From: an uncultured Actinomycetes bacterium
Lineage (GTDB): Bacteria; Actinomycetota; Actinomycetes; S36-B12; UBA10799
Length of the DNA: 64,000 bases
Assembly (NCBI GenBank): GCA_946803585.1
Contig: CAMPEQ010000006.1
Location: 124,001-188,000 of the forward strand
Reading direction: 5' to 3'
The notes beneath the pieces are model-generated. The model made no database searches. It had not been told where the DNA came from and worked only from the letters and a program-made list of their open reading frames with translations. The position numbers and the translations under genes were made by a program. This document shows, one piece after another, positions 1 to 10,306 of this stretch (the stretch's first letter is position 1; every line of letters starts with the position of its first letter).

Positions 1-1
1 T

Positions 2-1315
2 AAGGCGCGCCGTACTGATGAGCCACGGCGGTTGTTCTCACTTGGGAAGGCACTGAAGCACCCGCTGGCCGACTACGGATTTCTCCTTGGCGCTGTGTCG
101 CTGCTGCTGATTATTGGCCTCGTGATGGTGTTGTCGGCCTCGACGATCGTCTCCTTTGACGGCACGGGTTCGGCGTACACGCTGTTCCTTCGCCAGCTCA
201 TGTTCGCGGGACTTGGCATCGTCGCGATGCTCTTCCTGTCTCGAATGCCGGTCAAGTTCTTTCGCCGGATGGCGCCGATCCTGCTGGTGATCGCGTTCCT
301 TGCGCTACTTCTGGTCTTCGTTCCGGGGATCGGTGTTGAGGTCAACGGTCAGCGCAACTGGATCAACCTCGGTGGGCCGTTCCGCTTGCAGCCCAGTGAG
401 TTCGCGAAGTTCGCTCTGATTGTGTGGTCCGCTGACTTAATCGCGAAGCGACGCCAGTCGGTGGATGGATGGCGGTCGTTGCTGATTCCGCTGGCTCCGG
501 TCGCGGGCGCCATGATCATGCTCATTCTATTCGAGGGTGACCTTGGGACCACGTTGGTCATGATGCCGGCCGTTGCCGCGATCCTGTTGATCGCAGGTGC
601 GCCGCTGCGGCTCTTCGCGTGGATGGGCGCGGGGATCCTCTCGATGATCGCATTCATGTCCATCACTACCCCTTACAGACTCCAACGGTTCGCGACCTGG
701 CTGGATCCAGCCGCAGATCCAGATGGTGCGGGATGGCAGGTAATCCACGGACAGTACGCGCTGGCTACCGGGGGCTGGTGGGGAGTGGGACTTGGCGCGA
801 GCCGAGAAAAGTGGGGATTCCTTCCCGAGGCCCAGACGGACTTCATCCTGGCCGTAATCGGGGAGGAGCTAGGGCTTGTCGGAACGCTGAGCGTCCTCGT
901 ACTCTTCGCGATCGTCGCCTACGTGATCTGGCAGATCGCGAAGAAGGCAGAGACCGATTTCATCCAGTTAGCGACCGTTGGTGTTGGGATCTGGATCGTC
1001 GCGCAGGCACTGATTAACGTGGGCGCTGTACTAGGCGCGTTGCCGATCACTGGGCTGCCGCTGCCGTTGGTGTCCTATGGCGGGTCCTCCCTGACGTTCA
1101 CAATGATGGCTATCGGCATGTTGCTGGCTTTCGCTCGCTCACAGCCCGCCGCGACCGAGTTTCTCGCTGAACGCAAGGCAACAAAGAAGAAGGGCCGAAG
1201 TCGGCGGCGACGTCCTAAGTCGGAGGGTGTCGAGGCACAAGGATCTGGTCGATCGCGCGGATCTCGCCGCCCCCGCCGTCGCTCGACGGCCGAGACGTCA
1301 AAGGGACGGCAGTAG
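2..1315 (+). CDS. ftsW: Cell division/SEDS protein FtsW (probably 5'-truncated by the window edge)
   Basis: SEDS-family polytopic protein (…GQRNWINLGGPFRLQPSEFAK…, …LPLPLVSYGGSS…); followed by murG-murC-ftsQ. The frame is open back to base 2 (KARRTDEPRRLFSLGK), so the TTG at 32 is only the first in-window start. Confidence 0.93.
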   Translation, partial: KARRTDEPRRLFSLGKALKHPLADYGFLLGAVSLLLIIGLVMVLSASTIVSFDGTGSAYTLFLRQLMFAGLGIVAMLFLSRMPVKFFRRMAPILLVIAFLALLLVFVPGIGVEVNGQRNWINLGGPFRLQPSEFAKFALIVWSADLIAKRRQSVDGWRSLLIPLAPVAGAMIMLILFEGDLGTTLVMMPAVAAILLIAGAPLRLFAWMGAGILSMIAFMSITTPYRLQRFATWLDPAADPDGAGWQVIHGQYALATGGWWGVGLGASREKWGFLPEAQTDFILAVIGEELGLVGTLSVLVLFAIVAYVIWQIAKKAETDFIQLATVGVGIWIVAQALINVGAVLGALPITGLPLPLVSYGGSSLTFTMMAIGMLLAFARSQPAATEFLAERKATKKKGRSRRRRPKSEGVEAQGSGRSRGSRRPRRRSTAETSKGRQ

Positions 1316-2454
1316 TGCGCGTTCTCCTAGCGGGTGGAGGAACTGCTGGTCACGTTGAACCAGCGCTCAACACCGCCGATATCCTCGTGGGCCGTGACCC
1401 GGCTACCCAGATTCTCGCCCTCGGAACCGATCGTGGGCTCGAGGTCCGACTCGTTCCTGAACGTGGATACGACCTCAAGCTGATTTCAGCGGTTCCGCTA
1501 CCGAGGCGCCCCAACCGTGATCTCCTCGCTCTGCCCAAGCGTTTGCGTCGGTCAGTACGCGAAGTCCGCGAGGTGATGGAGCGGCAAGGAACAGACGTAG
1601 TCGTTGGTTTCGGGGGATACGTGGCCACTCCGGCGTACTTGGCGGCTCGCGGACGGGTCCCCATCGTGATTCACGAGGCGAACGCCAAGGCCGGGATTGC
1701 CAATCGCCTTGGGGCTCGCTTTACGCCCTACGTGGCGGAAGCTACGGCAGGCTCCATCAAGGGAGCAACCACGCTGGGAATTCCGCTACGAACCGCGATC
1801 GCGGACTTGGACCGCGTGGCTTTGCGCTCGCAGGGTCGCGCTCACTTTGGACTGGCTGAGGATCGCGCCTGCCTGCTCGTTTTCGGCGGATCACTCGGAG
1901 CTCGTCGGATCAACGACGCCGTTGCTGCTGCCGCACCGCAGATCGTTGCCGCCGGATTCCAGATCCTGCACGTGGTGGGCGACAAGAACTTGGACCAAGG
2001 CGCGGAGCTTTCCGATATCGACCCCTCGATGCATCAGAACTATCGACGAGTTGGCTATATCGACAGGATGGACTTGGCGTACGCGGCTGCTGACCTCGCG
2101 CTCTGCCGATCCGGCGCGATGACCTGCGCTGAACTATCGGCCGTAGGGCTGCCGGCGGTCTATGTCCCCCTTCCTCATGGAAATGGGGAGCAACGACTCA
2201 ACGCCGAGGGAATCGTGACCGCCGGGGGAGGAGACTTCCTCCTCGATGAGCAGCTCTCAGCACAACAAGTCGCGCGCACCGTGCTGCCAAAGCTGGCAGA
2301 TCGCGGTGAGTTAGAGACAATGGGACTTAGCGCCCAGCGAATGGGCAATCGCGGCGCTGGCGAGCAGTTCGCCGACATGATCGAGCGGGCAATCGGTGGA
2401 TCCGGATCAGCAGGGGCGGGTAAGCCGTCGGGACTAGAGGAGCGAGAGTCGTGA
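1315..2454 (+). CDS. murG: UDP-N-acetylglucosamine--N-acetylmuramyl-(pentapeptide) transferase MurG
   Basis: MRVLLAGGGTAGHVEPALNTA N-terminus and GGSLGARRIN motif; overlaps the ftsW stop. Confidence 0.96.
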   Translation: MRVLLAGGGTAGHVEPALNTADILVGRDPATQILALGTDRGLEVRLVPERGYDLKLISAVPLPRRPNRDLLALPKRLRRSVREVREVMERQGTDVVVGFGGYVATPAYLAARGRVPIVIHEANAKAGIANRLGARFTPYVAEATAGSIKGATTLGIPLRTAIADLDRVALRSQGRAHFGLAEDRACLLVFGGSLGARRINDAVAAAAPQIVAAGFQILHVVGDKNLDQGAELSDIDPSMHQNYRRVGYIDRMDLAYAAADLALCRSGAMTCAELSAVGLPAVYVPLPHGNGEQRLNAEGIVTAGGGDFLLDEQLSAQQVARTVLPKLADRGELETMGLSAQRMGNRGAGEQFADMIERAIGGSGSAGAGKPSGLEERES

Positions 2455-3896
2455 CCGTCTTGGATTCAACGGGGGGTCTGGCAGAGTTGGGTGCCGTCCA
2501 CGTTGTCGGAATCGGTGGCGCTGGCATGTCGGGAATCGCGCGGGTGTTGATCGCAAGGGGTGTCCGGGTTTCTGGCAGTGATGCCAAGGACTCCCGCCGT
2601 ATCTCCGCATTGCGGGCACTAGGGGCGAACGTCGCGATAGACCACGCGGCGGAGAACGTCGGCGAGGCAGACACAGTCATCATCTCCACAGCGATTCCTC
2701 CGACGAACCCTGAGCTGGCCTACGCACGTGAGAGCGGTTTGCGGGTGTTGACTCGGGCACAGGCGCTGGGCGCGATCATGGCCGAGAGTAGGGCGATTGC
2801 GGTCTCGGGAACGCACGGAAAGACGACCACCACCTCGATGTTGACCGTTGCCCTACAACACTGCGGTGCTGACCCCTCGTTCGTGATTGGCAGTGAGCTC
2901 AACGAGTCTGGTTCCAACGCTCACACTGGCTCCGGCGAACTCTTCATCGCCGAGGCTGATGAGAGTGACGGGACGTTCCTGCAACTGAATGCGTTTGCCG
3001 GAATCGTCACCAATGTTGAGGCCGACCACCTCGACTATTGGGGAACCTTGGAAGCAGTCGAGGAGGGGTTCGACACCTTTGTGACAGATATCGCCAACAA
3101 CGGTGGATTCACTGTTGTGTGCATCGATGATCCGGGGGGCGCGGCACTTGCTGAGCGTGCTCGATCGGCCGGTGTTGCTGTGCGAACGTATGGGGTCTCT
3201 CCGGAGGCGATGAACCGGATCGAGCTGACGACTTCTCAGCCAGGAACTTCGTCCTTCACCGTGCTGGTCAACGGCATTAGGACGCCGGAGATCCAATTAC
3301 AAGTCCCAGGGCAGCACAATGTGCTCAACGCAACGGCCGCGTTCGTGTGTGGGATCGGCCTGGGCTTCCCAGTCGGCGACCTCGTTGACGGGCTCGCATC
3401 GTTCTCCGGAACTCGGCGGCGGTTCGAGTTCCGTGGCCAAGCCGACGGCGTTCGGGTGTACGACGACTATGCGCATCACCCAACCGAGATCGCTGCAACG
3501 TTGGCAGCCGCTCGAGATGTCGTGGGTGCTGGCAAGTTGATCGTTGCTTTTCAAGCACACCACTACTACCGCACCGCATTGTTTAGCAAGGAGTTTGGCC
3601 AGGCACTTGGGCTGGCCGACGACGTCATTGTTCTGGAGGTCTTTGCCCCAGGGGAGGACCCGATCCCCGGAGCCAGCGGCCAAGTAATGGCGTCGAATGT
3701 TCCGCTTGCTCCCGAGAACGTGGTTTTTGAACCATCCTGGTCAGCCGTCCCACGTCACCTAGCATCGCGGGCCGCTCAGGGCGACATTGTGATGACTCTC
3801 GGGGCTGGCGATATCTCAATGATGGGCCCGGAGGTTATGGCTATTCTTGAGGCACGCGAGCGAACCGCAGCAGCAGAATCGGCCGGACCCTCGTGA
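2451..3896 (+). CDS. murC: UDP-N-acetylmuramate--L-alanine ligase MurC
   Basis: VHVVGIGGAGMSGIARVL, SGTHGKTTTTSM, YDDYAHHPTEI motifs. Confidence 0.97.
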   Translation: MTVLDSTGGLAELGAVHVVGIGGAGMSGIARVLIARGVRVSGSDAKDSRRISALRALGANVAIDHAAENVGEADTVIISTAIPPTNPELAYARESGLRVLTRAQALGAIMAESRAIAVSGTHGKTTTTSMLTVALQHCGADPSFVIGSELNESGSNAHTGSGELFIAEADESDGTFLQLNAFAGIVTNVEADHLDYWGTLEAVEEGFDTFVTDIANNGGFTVVCIDDPGGAALAERARSAGVAVRTYGVSPEAMNRIELTTSQPGTSSFTVLVNGIRTPEIQLQVPGQHNVLNATAAFVCGIGLGFPVGDLVDGLASFSGTRRRFEFRGQADGVRVYDDYAHHPTEIAATLAAARDVVGAGKLIVAFQAHHYYRTALFSKEFGQALGLADDVIVLEVFAPGEDPIPGASGQVMASNVPLAPENVVFEPSWSAVPRHLASRAAQGDIVMTLGAGDISMMGPEVMAILEARERTAAAESAGPS

Positions 3897-4816
3897 GCTC
3901 CCTACTTGATCACCCGCTTCCGACGCTGCCGCCGCCACCGCAGCGTGACAAGCCACGACGAATGCGGCTGCCTAGCTGGTCGCGGACGACATATCGGGCG
4001 ATCGGGGTAGCTGCCGCTCTGCTATTCGCAGTCGGTATGTGGCTCTTCTATTTCTCATCGGTATTCGCGCTGGACTCGTTGGTGATTGAGGGAGTTCGCA
4101 CCGTGAGTCCGACTGAGATCGGGGCCAAGGCGGACCTTGGCGCTGGTACTCCTCTTGCGCGTATTAATGGAGAGGACGTCGCGGGCAGAGTCATGGGGAT
4201 CTCTTCGGTTGCCTCTGTCCAGGTCGAGCGCCGCTGGCCCAACACGGTTGTCATCAAGGTTGTTGAGCGAGATGCCGTTGCAGCGCTAGCTGCCGACGAC
4301 AGGTTCGAGACTCTCGATGCGACCGGATTCGTCTACCTTTCGACGAAGAAGCAGCCGAAGTCAATACCGGTTGTTCAGGCTGTTGCTGGTGCACCTCGGG
4401 ACGCAGCAATTGCGGTTTCTGCGTCACTTCCTACGGAGCTGCGGTCGAAGATCGAGACAATCTCGGTCTTGGATCCACAGGCAGTGCTCCTTACGACCAA
4501 CGATGGCGTCACTGTGATGTGGGGACCTTCCGAGGAGAACGGCCTGAAGGCGCAGATCCTTGCGGCTTTGTTGAAGAAGACTGACGACAAGTGGATTGAC
4601 CTTCGCCTACCGAGCACTCCAACCTCAGCGCAGTCATCGCCCAAGCCTGCACCGCCGCCCGCTCCGGAGCCGACTCCGACCCCTGGCGCAGCAGATGGCA
4701 CCGAGGGTACCGATGCACCGGATGCAACCACAGATCCACTCGCAGACCCGACCACTGGTAGCGAGGTCCCGGTCTTACCTGGCGTTGTTCCATCATCGGT
4801 AGCCCCGATTCCGTAA
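3893..4816 (+). CDS. ftsQ: Cell division protein FtsQ/DivIB with POTRA domain and Pro/Thr/Asp-rich C-terminal tail
   Basis: Single TM segment followed by a POTRA-like domain (ALDSLVIEGVRTVSPTEIGAKADLGAGTPLARI; VERRWPNTVVIKVVERDAVA); dcw position. Confidence 0.9.
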   Translation: MSSLLDHPLPTLPPPPQRDKPRRMRLPSWSRTTYRAIGVAAALLFAVGMWLFYFSSVFALDSLVIEGVRTVSPTEIGAKADLGAGTPLARINGEDVAGRVMGISSVASVQVERRWPNTVVIKVVERDAVAALAADDRFETLDATGFVYLSTKKQPKSIPVVQAVAGAPRDAAIAVSASLPTELRSKIETISVLDPQAVLLTTNDGVTVMWGPSEENGLKAQILAALLKKTDDKWIDLRLPSTPTSAQSSPKPAPPPAPEPTPTPGAADGTEGTDAPDATTDPLADPTTGSEVPVLPGVVPSSVAPIP

Positions 4817-4956
4817 TAGAAGGCTCGGCCACGTTCGCTGGCGCCACGGATTCGATTGGCGCAGACCACCTCTCACAGCGCGAATCACCTACTCAAGTTG
4901 TAAGAATCACATCGGTGCAATCTCTGGCCACCAATCGGTGACCAGACGGCGACGAT

Positions 4957-6645
4957 GTGAGGTGCTTGATGGAGGGTCTGACGCGGATCATCGCCGACGC
5001 CGACATCCGCCTTGATATGAGTGCAGTTGACTACACGCTGCTCTTTATCTACTTCATCTTCGTGCTGGGAATCGGCTTTGTTGTCCGCCGGAGCGTGAAG
5101 TCGAGTCTGGACTTCTTCCTGTCCGGGCGCTCCATTCCGGCGTGGATTGCTGGTTTGGCATTCATCTCGGCAAACCTCGGAGCTGTTGAAATCCTTGGAT
5201 TCGCGGCAAATGGCGCAGAGTTCGGGTTCGCCAGCGTGCACTACTACTGGATTGGCGCCATCCCCGCGATGGTCTTTCTCGGCATCGTCATGATGCCGTT
5301 CTACTACGGTTCCAAGATCCGCAGTGTTCCCGAGTACCTTCGACGCAGATATAACAACCCCACTCACTTGGTGAATGCGGGCTCATTCGCGCTGTCGACC
5401 GTACTTATTGCTGGGGTAAACCTCTATGCCTTGGCGATCGTCCTCGTCGCGCTCCTGGGCTGGTCGTTGCCAGTCTCGATTGTTGTTGCTGCGATCCTGG
5501 TGCTCTTCTACGTCGTCGCGGGTGGTCTCACCGGAGCGATGTACAACGAGGTCCTCCAGTTCTTTGTGATTATTGCCGGGTTGATTCCGTTGACGATGGT
5601 GGCCATCGCCGCAGCTGGCGGTCCTGGTGAGGTCATCGACAAGCTAGGTAACTACCCGGACTACTGGCTACACCCATGGTCGGGAACCTCCGTCGGCGGG
5701 AACAACCCGATCGGCGATTGGATTGGCATCATTCTGGGCCAAGCCTTCATTCTCAGCTTCGGTTACTGGACTACGAACTTCGCCGAGGTCCAGCGGGCAC
5801 TTGCTGCCAAGAACCTGTCGGCAGCCCGTCGCGCACCGATCATTGGCGCCTACCCCAAGATTTTCATTCCCTTTATCGTGATTCTGCCGGGAATCGTAGC
5901 GGCACTGATCATTCCTAACCTGGGCCAAAGCGACGACCCGCAATTGACCTACACAAACGCCATCCCGCTCTTGATGGACACCCTCCTGCCGTCCGGCGTT
6001 CTGGGAGTCGCTGTGACCGGATTGGTCGCAGCCTTCATGGCAGGTATGGCGGCGAACGTCTCGAGCTTCAACACAGTGTTCACCTACGACATCTGGCAGA
6101 CCTACGTCAAAAAGGACAAACCGGACGGCTACTACCTGCGGTTCGGCCGACTAGTAACCATCATTGGCGTGATTGTGGGGATAGGAACGGCCTTTATTGC
6201 GGCCTCCTACAACAACATCAATGAGTACCTGCAGACCCTGTTCTCCTTCTTTCAAGCGCCCGTATTCATTACGTTCATCTTGGGTATGTTCTGGAAGCGG
6301 ATGACTCCATGGGCGGGCTTTTACGGGATGGTCAGCGGAATCCTGGCAGCCGCCGGCGTCTGGGGATGGGCAATCGCTAATCCTGACCTCTTCCGCTCCT
6401 CGTTCCAACAGGCGATGTGGATGGGTATCGCAGCAGCTGCGGTCGATCTAGTGGTATCGCTAGTTGTGACTGCGTTCACCCAACCGAAACCGGTCTCCGA
6501 GCTGGTGGGGCTAGTCAAGGGAATGGAGATCCGCGATCCCGATGCCGACGACAAGCCGGTGCGTTGGTTCAAACAACCCGTCTTCTTGGGTGCTGGAGCG
6601 ATCACCTTGGCACTGGCGATGTACATACCGTTTGCATTCCTATAG
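4957..6645 (+). CDS. Sodium:solute symporter (SSS) family transporter; true start may be ATG 5017
   Basis: Multi-TM protein with SSS signatures (SLDFFLSGRSIPAWIAGLAFISANLGAVEILG; GGLTGAMYNEVLQFFVIIAG). Confidence 0.88.
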   Translation: MRCLMEGLTRIIADADIRLDMSAVDYTLLFIYFIFVLGIGFVVRRSVKSSLDFFLSGRSIPAWIAGLAFISANLGAVEILGFAANGAEFGFASVHYYWIGAIPAMVFLGIVMMPFYYGSKIRSVPEYLRRRYNNPTHLVNAGSFALSTVLIAGVNLYALAIVLVALLGWSLPVSIVVAAILVLFYVVAGGLTGAMYNEVLQFFVIIAGLIPLTMVAIAAAGGPGEVIDKLGNYPDYWLHPWSGTSVGGNNPIGDWIGIILGQAFILSFGYWTTNFAEVQRALAAKNLSAARRAPIIGAYPKIFIPFIVILPGIVAALIIPNLGQSDDPQLTYTNAIPLLMDTLLPSGVLGVAVTGLVAAFMAGMAANVSSFNTVFTYDIWQTYVKKDKPDGYYLRFGRLVTIIGVIVGIGTAFIAASYNNINEYLQTLFSFFQAPVFITFILGMFWKRMTPWAGFYGMVSGILAAAGVWGWAIANPDLFRSSFQQAMWMGIAAAAVDLVVSLVVTAFTQPKPVSELVGLVKGMEIRDPDADDKPVRWFKQPVFLGAGAITLALAMYIPFAFL

Positions 6646-6723
6646 CGCAGAACCTATGTCTGGGTGGCATCCGCCAACCCAGTTAAGAGCAGTAGAACTG
6701 GACGACAGGAGGGGAGCTAGCAG

Positions 6724-7050
6724 ATGGCAAATGAACCGACTGGGGGAGCGCCTCAGCCCACGGTAAGCAGGGGTGAGAAGGCCCCAGAAATGACCATGCG
6801 ACAGGCCAGAATGCTGGATCTGCGTATCTATATTTGTGCGCTCTTCCTTATCTTCGGCGCGACCGTAACCGCGATGGGAATTAGTCCGGATCAGGCCCAA
6901 ATAGACCGCGCAGCGGGTGTGAACATCAATCTATGGGCTGGGCTTGCCATGCTGGGCTTGGCGATTGTCATGGGCGTGTGGGCTTTCCTTTCGCCGCCAG
7001 AACTACCTGGCCCGGACGCAGAAGACCCCGCGATGCCTGATCTACCCTAG
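6724..7050 (+). CDS. Small 2-TM membrane protein, probably associated with the SSS transporter
   Basis: 108 aa, two predicted TM helices (LRIYICALFLIFGATVTAMGI; INLWAGLAMLGLAIVMGVWAFL); RBS-like aggaggggagc upstream; immediately downstream of the SSS gene. Confidence 0.7.
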   Translation: MANEPTGGAPQPTVSRGEKAPEMTMRQARMLDLRIYICALFLIFGATVTAMGISPDQAQIDRAAGVNINLWAGLAMLGLAIVMGVWAFLSPPELPGPDAEDPAMPDLP

Positions 7051-7464
7051 CTCTGGCGGTAGGACAGGCACCATTCTCTAACGGTAAACAAGACAATCAG
7101 AGTTGTCATAGTTCATCCCTACATACATTGTGCCTGCCCAAAAACCTTGGATTTTTGCCAGAGTTTCTCGGCGTTTCTTGCCCGAGTTGCTTGCGCGCAC
7201 CTGGGACTGAATCTAGTGTTCCCATCAACCGAGAAGCACGACTGGTTGGCCTCACATAAGTCTCAAGTAGAGGTTGATAGTACGGCTTCCGGACTTCCCT
7301 AGCAAATGCAAAACGGCCCAGATGAGGGTCTAGTTCAGCTTGCCCACTGACCGGTTTGTGCTTGTTCGTCTGATTTCCACAGCTTTGTTCCACCAGTTCT
7401 GACCCACAGCATGTCTCGTCGGTTCATCCCATTGAGCCGACTACCCAACCGAAAGGACCACGTC

Positions 7465-8634
7465 GTGGCAGCCCCGCAGAATTACTTGGCCGTTATCAAG
7501 GTCGTCGGCATCGGCGGCGGCGGCGTGAACGCCGTTAACCGCATGATCGATGTCGGACTCAAAGGTGTCGAGTTCATCGCCATCAACACCGACGCACAGG
7601 CACTGCTCATGAGCGATGCTGACGTCAAACTAGACATCGGCCGCGACCTAACCCGTGGACTCGGCGCAGGAGCCGATCCTGAGGTTGGGCGTAAAGCAGC
7701 CGAGGACCACCTCCAAGAGATCGAAGAGGTTCTACGCGGCGCAGACATGGTGTTCGTGACCGCAGGTGAAGGTGGCGGCACCGGCACCGGTGGCGCGCCC
7801 GTCATTGCCAAGATCGCTCGTACGCTCGGTGCGCTGACTATCGGTGTCGTTACGCGCCCCTTCGGATTTGAAGGTCGCCGTCGCGCGACCCAGGCCGAGG
7901 CTGGAATTGACGCCCTGCGCAACGAGGTTGACACGCTGATCGTTATCCCGAACGATCGACTGCTCTCGCTCACCGATCGCACCATCAGCATGATTGATGC
8001 GTTTGGACAAGCTGATCAGGTTCTCCTTCAGGGTGTTTCAGGCATCACCGACCTGATTACGACACCAGGTCTGATCAACCTTGACTTCGCGGATGTCAAG
8101 AGCGTCATGAGTGGCGCTGGCTCCGCACTGATGGGTATTGGTTCGGCGCGTGGCGAAGAGCGAGCGATGGGTGCTGCTGAAGCGGCGATTTCGTCTCCGC
8201 TGCTTGAGGCTTCGATCGAAGGCGCGCATGGTGTGCTGCTCTCGATCGCCGGTGGGTCCGATCTCGGTCTCTTCGAGATCAACGAGGCTGCACGGATGGT
8301 TTCCGAGGCAGTTCACCCTGAGGCAAACATCATCTTTGGAACGGTCATCGATGACACCCTCGGTGATGAGGTTCGGATCACGGTTATCGCCGCTGGATTC
8401 GATGGTGGTCAGCCGTTGCCACGCAAGGAGGCTGCATCGGGTCGGGCGCTCATCAATAAGACGCCAGCGAGCCAGAAGCCCCGTACCGAGGAGTCATCCG
8501 CTCCAGCGACAGTGGATCTCACCACCAGTGAGCGCAAGGCAGAGGTTGGCCGTCCGCTATCGCCGACGTCTCGAACGATCGCCTTTGACGAGCCTGCCGC
8601 AGGTGACCTGGACGTTCCGGACTTCCTTAAGTAG
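7465..8634 (+). CDS. ftsZ: Cell division protein FtsZ
   Basis: [35 protein letters not shown] tubulin signature, C-terminal [12 protein letters not shown] 7465 preferred over 7411 because gaaagga precedes it and the [15 protein letters not shown] start is typical. Confidence 0.97.
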   Translation: MAAPQNYLAVIKVVGIGGGGVNAVNRMIDVGLKGVEFIAINTDAQALLMSDADVKLDIGRDLTRGLGAGADPEVGRKAAEDHLQEIEEVLRGADMVFVTAGEGGGTGTGGAPVIAKIARTLGALTIGVVTRPFGFEGRRRATQAEAGIDALRNEVDTLIVIPNDRLLSLTDRTISMIDAFGQADQVLLQGVSGITDLITTPGLINLDFADVKSVMSGAGSALMGIGSARGEERAMGAAEAAISSPLLEASIEGAHGVLLSIAGGSDLGLFEINEAARMVSEAVHPEANIIFGTVIDDTLGDEVRITVIAAGFDGGQPLPRKEAASGRALINKTPASQKPRTEESSAPATVDLTTSERKAEVGRPLSPTSRTIAFDEPAAGDLDVPDFLK

Positions 8635-8680
8635 TCCGTAGCGTTCGACTAGCTGACAACGCTGCAGTTGGGGGTGAAAT

Positions 8681-9484
8681 ATGTGGACCGGAACGGTTGG
8701 CCACGATGTTTCACCCTCGACCGCGGCGACGTCAGGGTCAGGTTGGTTGGCCCACTGGGCCTTCACTGACCGCGATGGTGGTACCAGCGCAGCGCCGTTC
8801 GATTCGCTGAATCTGGCGAACCATGTTGGCGATGACGAAGCGTCTGTTGGGGAGAACCGGCAACGGCTACTCGACACACTCGGGTCCTCAGTAGATCGCC
8901 TGGTGTTCATGCAGGCCGAACACGGCGACATCGTCAAGTACGTCACCAGAGCCGACCAAGCTGTTGCTGAGTCCACCCTGAGCGTGATGCCTAGCTGCGA
9001 CGGGTTGGTCACAGACGAGGCCAGTATCGCAATCGCGGCGCTAGCTGCTGATTGTGTACCGATAGTTCTAGCTGATTCTGAGCACGGAGTAGTAGGAGTA
9101 GTGCATTGCGGATGGCGAGGAGTCGTGTCGGGAGTCGTCATGGCCGCGCTGGCACAAATGCGCGACCGCGGTGCGGATCCGATGAGTACCGAGGCGGTAG
9201 TGGGGCCGGCGATCTGTGGGTTTTGCTATCCAGTGTCGGCGGATCGGGCGAGCGAGGTAGTGCGGGCGCTATCACCGGGTTCTCGGGGTCGAGCTGTCTG
9301 GACGGATCAAGGAAGTCAGTGGCACGTCGACGTTCGCCAAGCGGTCGTTGCGCAACTCGAATCCAACGACGTCAGTTCGCAGCTGGTCGGCGGTTGCACG
9401 TTCACCGACGACGGGCTCTTCTCTTACCGGCGCGATTCAACGACAGGCCGTCAGGGCGCCGCTGTGTTTCTGGAGACATGCTGA
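8681..9484 (+). CDS. pgeF: PgeF/YlmD-type laccase-domain (multicopper polyphenol oxidase family) protein
   Basis: LVFMQAEHGDIV, SCDGLVTDEASIAIAALAADCVPIVLAD, VVHCGWRGVVSGV motifs; between ftsZ and yggS. Confidence 0.9.
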   Translation: MWTGTVGHDVSPSTAATSGSGWLAHWAFTDRDGGTSAAPFDSLNLANHVGDDEASVGENRQRLLDTLGSSVDRLVFMQAEHGDIVKYVTRADQAVAESTLSVMPSCDGLVTDEASIAIAALAADCVPIVLADSEHGVVGVVHCGWRGVVSGVVMAALAQMRDRGADPMSTEAVVGPAICGFCYPVSADRASEVVRALSPGSRGRAVWTDQGSQWHVDVRQAVVAQLESNDVSSQLVGGCTFTDDGLFSYRRDSTTGRQGAAVFLETC

Positions 9485-10302
9485 TGTCGGTCTTGGGGGC
9501 GTCCCAGAGCGCCGACGACGTCCGCACGGCAGCTATTGCGGCCAACTTGGACGATGCCCGTGCTGCCATTGCGGCCGCAGCTAGAGACGCGGGACGCGAT
9601 CCCGCGGAGATCACCCTCGTCGCAGTCACCAAGACCTGGCCTGCTCAAGATGTTACGCGGTTGTTCGGCCTAGGAGTTCGGGACTTCGGCGAGAATAAGG
9701 CGCAGGAGCTCACTCAGAAAGTGAACGATTGCAATCTTCCTGCTGATGCGGCCACGCCTATCCGGTGGCACTTTGTCGGCCAACTGCAGCGAAACAAGGC
9801 GAAGTTGGTCGCCCCTCACGTGGCAATGGTGCACTCCGTAGACCGAGCGAAGCTGATTACCGCCCTAGACACAGCAATGGCTGCGGTGGATCGCGAATCA
9901 CTGCGGTGCCTGATTCAGATCAATCTGGACGAGCAAAGAGTGCCCGGACGGGCTGGGGTGCTACCTGCCGAGGCGGCAGCGCTCGCGGATCAGGTTGCGG
10001 CCGCCGACCACCTTGAGATCGCTGGGGTGATGGGAGTTGCTCCGCATACGGATTCCCTCGATGACACGAAACGGGCATTTGACCGGCTCTGGCGAGCTAG
10101 TCAACAAATCGCGGATCAACACCCGGCCGCCACAGTCATCTCCGCCGGAATGAGCGGGGATTTCGCGCCTGCGATCGCAGCGGGCGCGACACACGTAAGA
10201 CTTGGTGCGGTTTTGCTCGGGGAGCGCCGCATCGGTGAGGTAACGTCAGAACCCGGCGGCGGTTTCCCCCCGCGGCCGGTCCAATGCAAAAGCAGGGAGT
10301 GA
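9484..10302 (+). CDS. YggS family pyridoxal-phosphate homeostasis protein
   Basis: [79 protein letters not shown]. The ORF-track start at 9106 is too long; ATG 9478 or 9484 is likely. Confidence 0.93.
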   Translation: MSVLGASQSADDVRTAAIAANLDDARAAIAAAARDAGRDPAEITLVAVTKTWPAQDVTRLFGLGVRDFGENKAQELTQKVNDCNLPADAATPIRWHFVGQLQRNKAKLVAPHVAMVHSVDRAKLITALDTAMAAVDRESLRCLIQINLDEQRVPGRAGVLPAEAAALADQVAAADHLEIAGVMGVAPHTDSLDDTKRAFDRLWRASQQIADQHPAATVISAGMSGDFAPAIAAGATHVRLGAVLLGERRIGEVTSEPGGGFPPRPVQCKSRE

Positions 10303-10306
10303 GAGC

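Noticed and set aside
619-1017. Alternative-frame ORFs within ftsW (619-1017) and similar overlapping ORFs in other genes
   Set aside because: Arg/Gly-rich frame-shifted translations of conserved genes without RBS or family similarity.
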